Shown: piece after piece, positions 45,503-53,144 of the stretch
Layout of the letters: the number at the start of each line of letters is the position of its first letter
Position numbering within the stretch: position 1 is the first letter of the stretch
NCBI RefSeq assembly: GCF_014641555.1
Contig: NZ_BMHY01000001.1
Location: 248,001 to 312,000 of the forward strand
Direction of reading: 5' to 3'
DNA length: 64,000 bases
Source: Paenibacillus radicis (ex Gao et al. 2016)
GTDB taxonomy: Bacteria; Bacillota; Bacilli; Paenibacillales; Paenibacillaceae
Made by a program: the position numbers and the translations under genes
Notes under the pieces: generated by a model
What the model was told of the DNA's origin: nothing
Database searches by the model: none
What the model saw: the letters and a program-made list of their open reading frames with translations, nothing else

Positions 45503-46378
45503 CTAGCAACGAGCCTTCCTGCGGTATTCCTTTGGGACGATCCCCATTTCCTTTTGAAACACAAATGAATAATAGCTTGCACTTTGAAAGCCGCAAGATA
45601 TAGAAATCTCACTGATGGATCTGTCGGTATGAAGCAGCAGCTCACAGCTTTTTTGGATCCGGTATTTGATTAGATAGGCGTTTGGCGGTTGTCCTACATA
45701 CTTATCGAACAGAATACAGCATTGGCTTCTGCTTACTGATCCTGCTTTTGCAATATCATCAAGCTTTATTTTGTTTTCATAATTGCCATGTATGAATGCA
45801 GTCATTTTCCATACATAAATCCATGACTGATCGATCTGAGCATGTTCTTTCACCTCTGCGATATGATCCCCAATATTCGCGCAAAGGGACAGTGCCATGG
45901 ACAGCAATTGAAGCGGATTACAGTCTGGACTGTGCATCTCTTCATAAAGTTGGGTTAGGCTAATGAGCGCATTTTGTTGCCAGGAAACATGATCATGTAA
46001 CCGGATATAGTCCACTGTATTTGAACCAAACTTCTCATCCCAATATTGTTTGCCAATCCAGCGATCATTTCCTAGCAAGGAAGAATTAATGCAAACGACG
46101 ATATAGCTGCAATCGGAATTATCGGAAGAAAAACCATAGTGCAACCGCTTGCTATTGACGAATATTCCGCTTCCCTTTTCCAAATGAACCGTTTCTCCGT
46201 TAACAAAAAAACTCATATAGCCTTCGATAACTGAAATGAACTCCAAATCAGGATGCCAATGGCATGTTGCGGATAATTGGTCAAAAGTATGCAGAGTTCC
46301 CTTCTTGACGTACAAGTCGAGATTATTCAGATTGTAGTTCAATTTCTCAGATAGGTCTGAAAAAACATCCAGCTGCAT
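45503..46378 (-). CDS. AraC family transcriptional regulator with cupin sensor domain
   Basis: A 291-residue regulator. The N-terminal half is a cupin-like sensor with the motifs CHWHPDLEFISVIEG and LEKGSGIFVNSKRLHY. The C-terminal AraC double HTH has KLDDIAKAGSVSRSQCCILF and SISEISISCGFQSASYYSFV, ending PKEYRRK. It is divergent from a MATE exporter followed by two acetyltransferase genes, which it probably activates in response to a small ligand such as a sugar or drug. Confidence 0.92.
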   Translation of the reverse strand: MQLDVFSDLSEKLNYNLNNLDLYVKKGTLHTFDQLSATCHWHPDLEFISVIEGYMSFFVNGETVHLEKGSGIFVNSKRLHYGFSSDNSDCSYIVVCINSSLLGNDRWIGKQYWDEKFGSNTVDYIRLHDHVSWQQNALISLTQLYEEMHSPDCNPLQLLSMALSLCANIGDHIAEVKEHAQIDQSWIYVWKMTAFIHGNYENKIKLDDIAKAGSVSRSQCCILFDKYVGQPPNAYLIKYRIQKSCELLLHTDRSISEISISCGFQSASYYSFVFQKEMGIVPKEYRRKARC

Positions 46379-46501
46379 TTGTTTAAATCACCTCTCTAAT
46401 AAATATGATTTTGATATTATTATAGTCAATTCTGATGGTTATACCTATGAAAATGTATTATTTTTTTATTATGCTTAAAGTTCAGAGAGGGGAGGAAGGA
46501 T

Positions 46502-47899
46502 ATGCTGCGCCATTTAAAATGGAGTTTTCATAACGACAAAAACTTTAACCGTCAATTGATCAGCCTAGTCGTACTAATCACTTTACAGAATCTTATCTCA
46601 GCGCTAGCCATTACGGTGGATGTCGTTATGTTGGGTTTCATCAATCAATCGTTGATGTCTGCTGTATCTTTGGCCGGACAAATCACGTTTGTATTAACTT
46701 TATTTTATATGGGATTGGCTACAGGAGCAGGTGTCCTAACCGCACAGTATTGGGGGAAAAAAGATTTAAAAACAATTCAACGTGTTCTTAATATCGGTTG
46801 TATATATTCGATTATTATTTCCTGTGTGTTTTATGGATTATCTTTTTTTATGCCTGATACGTTGATGCAATTATTTACAAAGGACGGGGAGTTAATCCGG
46901 TATGGATCAAGCTTCCTGCAAGTTATTTCATTTTCTTATTTAGTAAGCGGAGTTTCACAGATGTACTTTAGTGTGATAAGAAGTATGGAAAATGCACGCT
47001 TCAGTGCTTGGATTAGCTCCATATGCCTCATTGTAAATATTCTGCTTAATGCACTAAGTATTTTTGTTCTCTGTCCAGGCGATCCGGAAAGAGCTGTTAT
47101 TGCAGTCGCTTTATCTACGGTTATTGCACGTGTTTTAGAGCTTTGCTGTTGCATTATCCATTCGGGAAATAAAAAAATAAATTTCAAATTTGCTTGGCGT
47201 GATATGCTCCAACACAAATTGCAAAAGGATTTCTTAAAGTATACGCTGCCAGTCCAAGGGAATTATATCGTGTGGGGATGCGCTTTGACTGCATCTACAG
47301 CGATAATCGGTCATTTCAATGCCGATATGGTTGCTGCAAACTCCGTCGCCTCGGTCGTTAAAAATTTGGCTATCGTATTTTGCGGAGGCCTTGCAAGCGG
47401 GGGCGCTATACTCGTAGGCAAATATCTAGGAAAAGGTGAAATTGAGAAGGCTATTAGTGCCGGCAAACAAATAAATGCATACGCCGTGCTGTTTGGTATC
47501 CTCGCAGGCATTATCGTCTTAATAATTAAACCTTTCGTTTTTCAAATTGTAAATCTTAATGAGCAAGCGCAAAGCTATCTGAGCGGAATGCTGTTTATAT
47601 GTGCTTATTACTGTATTCCGAAATCAATAAACTCCTCCACAATTGGAGGCATTTTTGTCGCGGGGGGTGATTCCAAGTTTGGATTTTGGTGCGACACTAT
47701 TGTCATGTGGGGCATCATCCTGCCGCTAGGGTATTTAAGCGCATTCGTATGGCAGCTCCCGCCAATCACTTTATTCGCAATTCTATCATTGGACGAAGTG
47801 ATTAAATCTCCGATTGCTTTATACCGTTATCGTAAATTCAAGTGGCTTAACAATATAACAAGAGATCTTTCTGGAGCTGGGCATGAGCTAGTTAGATGA
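46502..47899 (+). CDS. MATE family efflux transporter
   Basis: A 465-residue MATE protein with about 12 spans in two six-span halves. Family features are VDVVMLGFINQ in the first span, GLATGAGVLTAQYWG, and ANSVASVVKNLAIVFCGGLA in the second half. MATE exporters use sodium or proton gradients to expel drugs and metabolites. GGGGAGGAAGG lies before the ATG. It starts an operon with two sugar O-acetyltransferase genes and is divergent from an AraC regulator. Export of an acetylated sugar or drug is a possibility, not shown. Confidence 0.93.
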   Translation: MLRHLKWSFHNDKNFNRQLISLVVLITLQNLISALAITVDVVMLGFINQSLMSAVSLAGQITFVLTLFYMGLATGAGVLTAQYWGKKDLKTIQRVLNIGCIYSIIISCVFYGLSFFMPDTLMQLFTKDGELIRYGSSFLQVISFSYLVSGVSQMYFSVIRSMENARFSAWISSICLIVNILLNALSIFVLCPGDPERAVIAVALSTVIARVLELCCCIIHSGNKKINFKFAWRDMLQHKLQKDFLKYTLPVQGNYIVWGCALTASTAIIGHFNADMVAANSVASVVKNLAIVFCGGLASGGAILVGKYLGKGEIEKAISAGKQINAYAVLFGILAGIIVLIIKPFVFQIVNLNEQAQSYLSGMLFICAYYCIPKSINSSTIGGIFVAGGDSKFGFWCDTIVMWGIILPLGYLSAFVWQLPPITLFAILSLDEVIKSPIALYRYRKFKWLNNITRDLSGAGHELVR

Positions 47900-47912
47900 G
47901 GAGGAATGAAAT

Positions 47913-48542
47913 TTGAATATCAGAGAACGTATGGCGAGTATTCAGCTGTTTACCGACCATGATGCGAATTATCCTGAAGAAGCGGCAGCATTAGCTAAAG
48001 CTCGTCAACGCGGCAAAGCGCTTTGTTATGAAATTAACCGTATGCACCCTGATGACACGGAAGGCCGGTTGAAGTTGATGAAAGAGCTGTTTGGAAGCAT
48101 GGGCGAGAATGTATGGATGGAACCGCCAATTTGCATGGCCTATGGTTCAAACACAACAATCGGGAACGGCGTTTATATCAATTTCAATCTAACTGTTATT
48201 GACGATTATAAAGTAACGATTGGAAATAATGTGATGTTTGGACCTAATGTGACGATCGCCGTTACGAATCATCCTCTGCACCCTGACGTGCGAAGAGCGG
48301 GAGGCATGTTCGCATTGCCAGTCGTCATTGAAGATGATGTGTGGATTGGAAGTGGAGCTATAATTGTCCCCGGTGTTACAATTGGCAAAGGAAGTGTTAT
48401 TGGGGCTGGGAGTGTGGTCACCAAGAACATACCTGCTAACGTAATTGCAGTCGGGAATCCATGCAGAGTGCTTCGTGAAATGACGGAACGGGACAAGGAC
48501 TATTATTACAAAGACATGCGCGTCGATGAGGTTCAATGGTAA
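47913..48542 (+). CDS. Sugar O-acetyltransferase (maltose/galactoside type), copy 1
   Basis: A 209-residue left-handed beta-helix acetyltransferase of the LacA/Maa type, transferring acetyl from acetyl-CoA to sugars. Hexapeptide repeats fill residues ~65-190; the catalytic histidine is in VTNHPLHPDVR near 115, and NVIAVGNPCRVLRE is the C-terminal family signature. TTG start with GAGGAGG eight bases upstream. It follows the MATE gene by 13 bases and precedes a paralogue, which strongly resembles it. Confidence 0.93.
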   Translation: MNIRERMASIQLFTDHDANYPEEAAALAKARQRGKALCYEINRMHPDDTEGRLKLMKELFGSMGENVWMEPPICMAYGSNTTIGNGVYINFNLTVIDDYKVTIGNNVMFGPNVTIAVTNHPLHPDVRRAGGMFALPVVIEDDVWIGSGAIIVPGVTIGKGSVIGAGSVVTKNIPANVIAVGNPCRVLREMTERDKDYYYKDMRVDEVQW

Positions 48543-48572
48543 TGCTATTCGATTAAAGGGGAGATTATTAGA

Positions 48573-49187
48573 ATGAATATTAAAGATCAACTGCATAATG
48601 GCAGCTTATACTTGCCTGGAGATGAACAATTAGCTAAAGAGCAAACGATTTGTCTCGAAAAACTCTATGATTTTAACCAGACACGGCCCTTGGAGTATGA
48701 CAAAAGAACCTCGTTACTCAAAGAGATGTTTGCCGAAATTGGTGAGGGGTGCTACATTGAACCCCCGCTTCATTCTAATTGGGGCGGCAAGCATGTTCAC
48801 TTTGGGAAAAAAATATATGCCAACTTCAATTTGACGTTGGTTGATGATACGCATATTTATGTTGGTGATTACACCATGTTTGGTCCTAATGTGACGGTAG
48901 CAACGGCCGGACATCCGATCTTGCCGGAGCTTCGTGAACAGGCTTATCAATATAACGCACCTGTATCGATCGGGAAAAATTGCTGGATAGGAGCTGGTGC
49001 AATCTTGCTGCCTGGTGTTTCCATTGGAGATAATACTGTCATTGGGGCAGGCAGTATAGTGACAAAGGATATACCAGCAAACGTTGTTGCGGTTGGCAAT
49101 CCGTGCAAGGTGCTTCGAGAAATCAATGAACATGATGCAAAATATTATTTCAAAAATCGGAAAATCGCCGATAGTGATCTCATTTAA
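48573..49187 (+). CDS. Sugar O-acetyltransferase (maltose/galactoside type), copy 2
   Basis: A 204-residue hexapeptide-repeat acetyltransferase, clearly paralogous to the preceding gene. The catalytic histidine is in TAGHPILPELR near 117 and the C-terminal signature is NVVAVGNPCKVLRE. AAAGGGGAG lies a normal distance from the ATG. It ends at a terminator. The two copies may act on different sugar positions or form mixed trimers; both ideas are inference. Confidence 0.93.
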   Translation: MNIKDQLHNGSLYLPGDEQLAKEQTICLEKLYDFNQTRPLEYDKRTSLLKEMFAEIGEGCYIEPPLHSNWGGKHVHFGKKIYANFNLTLVDDTHIYVGDYTMFGPNVTVATAGHPILPELREQAYQYNAPVSIGKNCWIGAGAILLPGVSIGDNTVIGAGSIVTKDIPANVVAVGNPCKVLREINEHDAKYYFKNRKIADSDLI

Positions 49188-49192
49188 TGAAA

Positions 49193-49233
49193 AAGGAGCA
49201 GAATATCCCTTTGATTGGGACGTTCTGCTCCTT
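49193..49233. terminator. Terminator after acetyltransferase operon
   Basis: AAGGAGCAGAA and TTCTGCTCCTT are exact complements flanking a 19-base loop, with T-rich flanks both ways. It separates this operon from the converging DUF1877 gene. Confidence 0.85.
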
Positions 49234-49244
49234 ATTTTGTACGA

Positions 49245-49721
49245 CTAGAAAATATAAAAGATAATGCCCTTGCCTTCGGCTGCAGCTTGGCTGTAAAAAC
49301 GCTGGATCTCTTCAAAATTTTGCAGCACATAAGCGAAAAGCTCATCCTCGTCTTCATCTTCAACAAACGGATAGATCTCCTCTTTTACCATTGCCTGAAA
49401 ATCATACCGCAAGCGGAGCTGCCCTTCATCCAGTTCAGCTATCGCCTGATGTGCTTCAGCAACTTGCCCGGCCCGCAAATAAAAGGCTCCAAAAGCGCCA
49501 TATTCCAGGTGTTGGCTGGTTAACAGCGGCACAACATAGCCAAGGGGAGGCTCGCCATCCGAAATATCTTTGCAGAGCAAGTAGTGAATGGCCTCCCAGG
49601 ACTTGTCGATATCGAGATTGGGATAGTCATCCGGATTCAAATTATGGAGTTCAGCTTTTCCTTCAGTAACTTGTTGTACCAGTGTGTCATCAATCGCAAA
49701 GTAACGGCCGATCATTCCCAT
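49245..49721 (-). CDS. DUF1877 (YfbM-like) protein
   Basis: A 158-residue soluble acidic protein. The motifs MGMIGRYFAI at the N-terminus, LDIDKSWEAIHYLLC near 37, a DEDEDEL acidic stretch and FYSQAAAEGKGIIFYI at the end match DUF1877. The function of the family is unknown. GGAGGG lies upstream of the ATG. It converges on the acetyltransferase operon and has no obvious functional neighbour. Confidence 0.88.
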   Translation of the reverse strand: MGMIGRYFAIDDTLVQQVTEGKAELHNLNPDDYPNLDIDKSWEAIHYLLCKDISDGEPPLGYVVPLLTSQHLEYGAFGAFYLRAGQVAEAHQAIAELDEGQLRLRYDFQAMVKEEIYPFVEDEDEDELFAYVLQNFEEIQRFYSQAAAEGKGIIFYIF

Positions 49722-49825
49722 CTTCTCAAACCCTCCATTTTATAGTAGTGAATATACTAATTATAGCATTTGTTTACAGAATCCAAAGCCACATTGATAT
49801 CTATAGAAAGATCGCCTATTATTAT

Positions 49826-49840
49826 TGAGAATGATTTTTA
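49826..49840. promoter_or_regulatory. Fur box upstream of AraC-type iron regulator
   Basis: TGAGAATGATTTTTA fits the 7-1-7 Fur consensus (TGATAATNATTATCA) with three mismatches. It lies about 55 bases upstream of the regulator start. Confidence 0.6.
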
Positions 49841-49893
49841 TTATTAATTAACTAATAGATTCAACTGTTCAGATGTGAGGGGGGAATGCTTGA

Positions 49894-51102
49894 ATGGAAC
49901 ATCTGCCTGTGCAACATGCTTCCGCCCGCTTGGGGGATGCTCAGAAACGAGCCTCTTTGGAGCATGTGCGCAATTATATAAGGACTAATTTCGGAGAACC
50001 TTTGACCCTTGATCTGCTTGCTCAAGAAGCAGGCTTGAGCGCCAAATATTTGAGCGAAGCGTTCAAGAAGGCATTCGGGCAAAGCGTGACCGATTATTTG
50101 ACTTCGCTGCGTATCGGCCATGCGAAGCAGCTGCTTCGCGATACGGATTGGGGGCTGCGCGATATTGCCCGTGCTTGCGGGTATAGCGATGAATTTTATT
50201 TTAGCCGCAAGTTCAAGAAGGAAGCAGGCATGGCTCCATCTGCATACGGTCAAAAGTTTTTCAATCGTATTTCGACAATTTGTACACCGCTCGTTGGAAA
50301 TTTGCTTGCGTTAGGCATCGTGCCGATTGCCGCGCCTCTGGACCCGAAATGGACGCCTTATTATCACTATTACTATCATTCTGAGATAGAGGTGCACTTG
50401 CATTATCAGAATAGCTGCAAAGATGAGGAAAATATGAGAATGCTGGTAGCAGCAAAGCCGGACATTGTGTTTACCCAGGAGAAAATTGAGGGACATGCAA
50501 TTAGTCAATTGGAGATGGCGGGTGTACGAACGTTTCAGGTGGAGTTAACGGATTGGAAAAAGCAGCTTAGAGAGATGGCTGCCGTATTAGGCAAAGAAGT
50601 GGCTTGCGAGTCGTGGATATACGGCTACGAAGCGAGATTAGCCGAAGTGAAGGAGGATATTCGTCAAGCGGCAGGACAGGATCAGTTTGCTGTTCTGCGT
50701 ATAGCGGACGATCAACTATTTCTGTATACAAACAGAGGCATTCGTAGCGTACTGTTTCAAGACCTTGGCCTGCATGCTGCACCGGGACAGCAAGAGTTAT
50801 GCAACAGGCTGGTTACCCTAGAAGAGCTGCAAGCTATTAACCCGGATCGTCTTCTGCTCATGGTCTGTCTGAATGCCCGCACACGGCATCAATGGCTCGC
50901 TCTCCAACACAACCCGTTGTGGCAACAGCTTAGGGCCGTTCAGTCCGGGCGGATTTATTCGCTGCCATCCAATCCATGGCTGGAATATTCGGCCGTTTCG
51001 GTGTATCGCTTATTAGAAGAAACGTTTATGCTGCTGACCGGAAAAAGTCCAAATCCCGTACCGACTTCTGTCCATGGCCTATTGCCAAGTACAGGCGTAT
51101 AA
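49894..51102 (+). CDS. AraC-type regulator with substrate-binding-protein domain (Btr-like)
   Basis: A 402-residue fusion. Residues ~20-125 are an AraC double HTH (LTLDLLAQEAGLSAKYLSEA and LRDIARACGYSDEFYFSRKF, ending PSAYGQKF). Residues ~130-395 are a periplasmic-binding-protein domain of the iron-siderophore (FeuA-like) type with LVAAKPDIVFTQE. In Bacillus, Btr/YbbB has this architecture and activates siderophore uptake when ferri-siderophore binds. The N-terminal domain that Btr also carries is absent here. A Fur box lies upstream and a binding-protein gene with its own Fur box follows. Confidence 0.9.
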   Translation: MEHLPVQHASARLGDAQKRASLEHVRNYIRTNFGEPLTLDLLAQEAGLSAKYLSEAFKKAFGQSVTDYLTSLRIGHAKQLLRDTDWGLRDIARACGYSDEFYFSRKFKKEAGMAPSAYGQKFFNRISTICTPLVGNLLALGIVPIAAPLDPKWTPYYHYYYHSEIEVHLHYQNSCKDEENMRMLVAAKPDIVFTQEKIEGHAISQLEMAGVRTFQVELTDWKKQLREMAAVLGKEVACESWIYGYEARLAEVKEDIRQAAGQDQFAVLRIADDQLFLYTNRGIRSVLFQDLGLHAAPGQQELCNRLVTLEELQAINPDRLLLMVCLNARTRHQWLALQHNPLWQQLRAVQSGRIYSLPSNPWLEYSAVSVYRLLEETFMLLTGKSPNPVPTSVHGLLPSTGV

Positions 51103-51112
51103 TCCATTCTTG

Positions 51113-51127
51113 TGAGAATCATTATCA
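51113..51127. promoter_or_regulatory. Fur box upstream of siderophore-binding protein gene
   Basis: TGAGAATCATTATCA matches the 7-1-7 Fur consensus with a single mismatch. It lies 33 bases upstream of the TTG start of the lipoprotein gene. Confidence 0.85.
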
Positions 51128-51159
51128 ACACAACGAAGAGATAAAGGGGATGAACGATT

Positions 51160-52152
51160 TTGTTTAAGGTTTGGAGCAAGAATCAGAAGCTGTGGTCCAT
51201 GTTTACCGGGGTACTTGTACTGGCTGTTCTTATCGCTGGATGCGGTAATGCAGGGGGAAATAGTAATAGTAAGGCTGAGCCGCAACAGCCTGCTGAGGAG
51301 AAACAGGAGGGTGGGGCGACTTATCCGATGGTCGTTACGGACGAGCTTGGTCATGAGGTAACGATACCTGCAAAGCCAACTCGCATATTTGCTCCGATAT
51401 TGGAGGATTCGCTGGTCTCCTTGGGAGTTAAACCTGTCGTTCAATGGTCGAACGGGGTCCGGCTGCAGGAATATTTGCAGGATCAACTTAGCGATGTGCC
51501 CGTTATTACGTTTACTAACGGTGTACCGCCCGTATCTGAAGCGGTTTTAGCCTATTCGCCTGATTTAATTATTTTGCATAACAAGAACTATTCCGATAAT
51601 GGCATCTACGAGCAATATTCAAAGATTGCCCCTACTTATGTGTTTAAGAGCGCTACAATGGATGTCTCGAATTCGCTGCAAATTTTGGGACAAATATTGG
51701 GTGAGCAGGAGAAGGCAGAGGAAGTTCTGACGGGATATGCAGAGAAGGTTAAGGCCGCCAAGGAGAAGCTGGGAGCGGCTATCGAAGGAAAAAAAGCGGC
51801 TATTATCCGTTTTAACTCGAAGGGTATGTTTTTTATGAGCAGCGATTATTTTGGCGGATATGTACTGGCGCATGACTTGGGCTTGAGCCAGCCTGAGCTG
51901 GCGAAGAGCGGGGCTTTGGAAGTATCCTATGAAATTTTGCCTGATCTTGACGCCGATTATATCATTCTGGTTAAGGATGGTCATTCCGGCGACAGCACTT
52001 TAGATGAGCTAAAAGCAAGCAAGCTGTGGAATAGCAATCAAGCGGTGAAAAACGGCCATGTACTTGAGACAGCCAACGAATATTGGCTTACGGGTGGCGT
52101 AATCGCACAGAGCAAGGTCGTAGACGATATGGTAAAATTCTTGGCGCCATGA
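51160..52152 (+). CDS. Iron-siderophore ABC transporter substrate-binding lipoprotein
   Basis: A 330-residue lipoprotein: hydrophobic leader, lipobox LIAGC with the acylated cysteine near residue 28, then a low-complexity linker. The class III binding-protein fold follows, with VTDELGHEVTIPAKPTRIFA and YSPDLIILHNK. It belongs to the FeuA/FhuD-type cluster that binds ferric siderophores outside the membrane. TTG start eight bases after an AAAGGGG-like site. Permease and ATPase genes are not adjacent, so it must use transporter subunits encoded elsewhere. The downstream esterase overlaps its stop by four bases. Confidence 0.92.
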   Translation: MFKVWSKNQKLWSMFTGVLVLAVLIAGCGNAGGNSNSKAEPQQPAEEKQEGGATYPMVVTDELGHEVTIPAKPTRIFAPILEDSLVSLGVKPVVQWSNGVRLQEYLQDQLSDVPVITFTNGVPPVSEAVLAYSPDLIILHNKNYSDNGIYEQYSKIAPTYVFKSATMDVSNSLQILGQILGEQEKAEEVLTGYAEKVKAAKEKLGAAIEGKKAAIIRFNSKGMFFMSSDYFGGYVLAHDLGLSQPELAKSGALEVSYEILPDLDADYIILVKDGHSGDSTLDELKASKLWNSNQAVKNGHVLETANEYWLTGGVIAQSKVVDDMVKFLAP

Positions 52153-52955
52153 GCAAGTTGACTGAAAAACCATTCCTAGCCGAACGCTGCTATGAATATG
52201 AGATGACTTCTGCTCAGGGCGGTCATTACCGGATTCTGATTGGAACTCCCCAAGCAGGAGAAGAACCTCCGGCGAACGGTTATCCGGTTATTTATGCTCT
52301 GGATGGGGATGCGATGTTCCAGACGCTTGCTGAAGCTGTTCGGCTGCAGACGCGCAAGCCCAAGGGATATGATCCTATCCTCGTAATCGGAATCGCGTAT
52401 CCGTCCAAAGAGCCTTTCGATGTGGAGCGGCGCTGCTTAGACTTTACCATGTCAGCAGAAGGGAGCAAGCTCCCGGCTAGACCGGACGGCAGGCCATGGC
52501 CGGAGCATGGGGGAGCGGATCATTTCCTCGACTTCATTGAACTGGAGCTAAAGCCCGCAATTGCCGAACAATGGCCGATCGACTTCGAACGTCAGCTCAT
52601 CGTTGGTCATTCGCTGGGGGGACTGCTTGTCCTGCACGCCTTATTTACTAGACCGCAGCTATTTACGCATTATGCCGCAGGCAGTCCGTCTGTATGGTGG
52701 GCTGAAGACAAGATTTTCAAAGAGCAAGAGCAGTTTGCGCGTACTTGGCAGAGAGACTCGCACATCCGGCTGCAGCTGACTGTTGGCGCTGACGAGCTGC
52801 CTCATATGGTGCAAGGGAGCGAGCGAATGGCTCAAGCAATGCGCCCTTTAGCGGAAAAGGGGATCACAACGAGTATGATCCGGTTTGAAGAGGAGGATCA
52901 TGTAAGTGTTCTCCCAGCTATGTTAAGCCGCCTGCCTCGGTTTATAGGGTCATAA
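52149..52955 (+). CDS. Alpha/beta hydrolase, siderophore esterase-like (Fes/IroE/BesA type)
   Basis: A 268-residue alpha/beta hydrolase. The nucleophile serine is in LIVGHSLGG near residue 156, the motif YPVIYALDGDAMFQT near 43 is typical of the IroE/BesA group, and the C-terminal EEDHVSVLP supplies the histidine. The ATG overlaps the TGA of the lipoprotein gene. Being cotranscribed with a Fur-controlled siderophore-binding protein, it probably hydrolyses the imported ferri-siderophore (or its ester backbone) to release iron. The siderophore is not identified. Confidence 0.87.
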   Translation: MSKLTEKPFLAERCYEYEMTSAQGGHYRILIGTPQAGEEPPANGYPVIYALDGDAMFQTLAEAVRLQTRKPKGYDPILVIGIAYPSKEPFDVERRCLDFTMSAEGSKLPARPDGRPWPEHGGADHFLDFIELELKPAIAEQWPIDFERQLIVGHSLGGLLVLHALFTRPQLFTHYAAGSPSVWWAEDKIFKEQEQFARTWQRDSHIRLQLTVGADELPHMVQGSERMAQAMRPLAEKGITTSMIRFEEEDHVSVLPAMLSRLPRFIGS

Positions 52956-53102
52956 TGCAAAGTAGGCGATGGGGCAATGGAATCAAGAATGGCAGCACGA
53001 ACCAATACGCGCAGCGGACCCGGATGGATGCTGGAACGGTGCGTGTAAGCAAACCGCCGCATGTGCAGCGGACCCGGGGGCGGGAATGTAGCATCCCAAT
53101 AA

Positions 53103-53131
53103 AAAAAGCCGCAGACAAACTGCGGCTTTTT
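53103..53131. terminator. Bidirectional terminator
   Basis: AAAAAGCCGCA and TGCGGCTTTTT are exact complements around a seven-base loop, between the converging esterase and GH36 genes. Confidence 0.9.
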
Positions 53132-53144
53132 CCCATGCTCTATT

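Noticed and set aside
53011..53077. Direct repeat GCAGCGGACCCGG at 53011 and 53065
   Set aside because: Only two 13-base copies in a short intergenic stretch; no structure or element could be linked to it.
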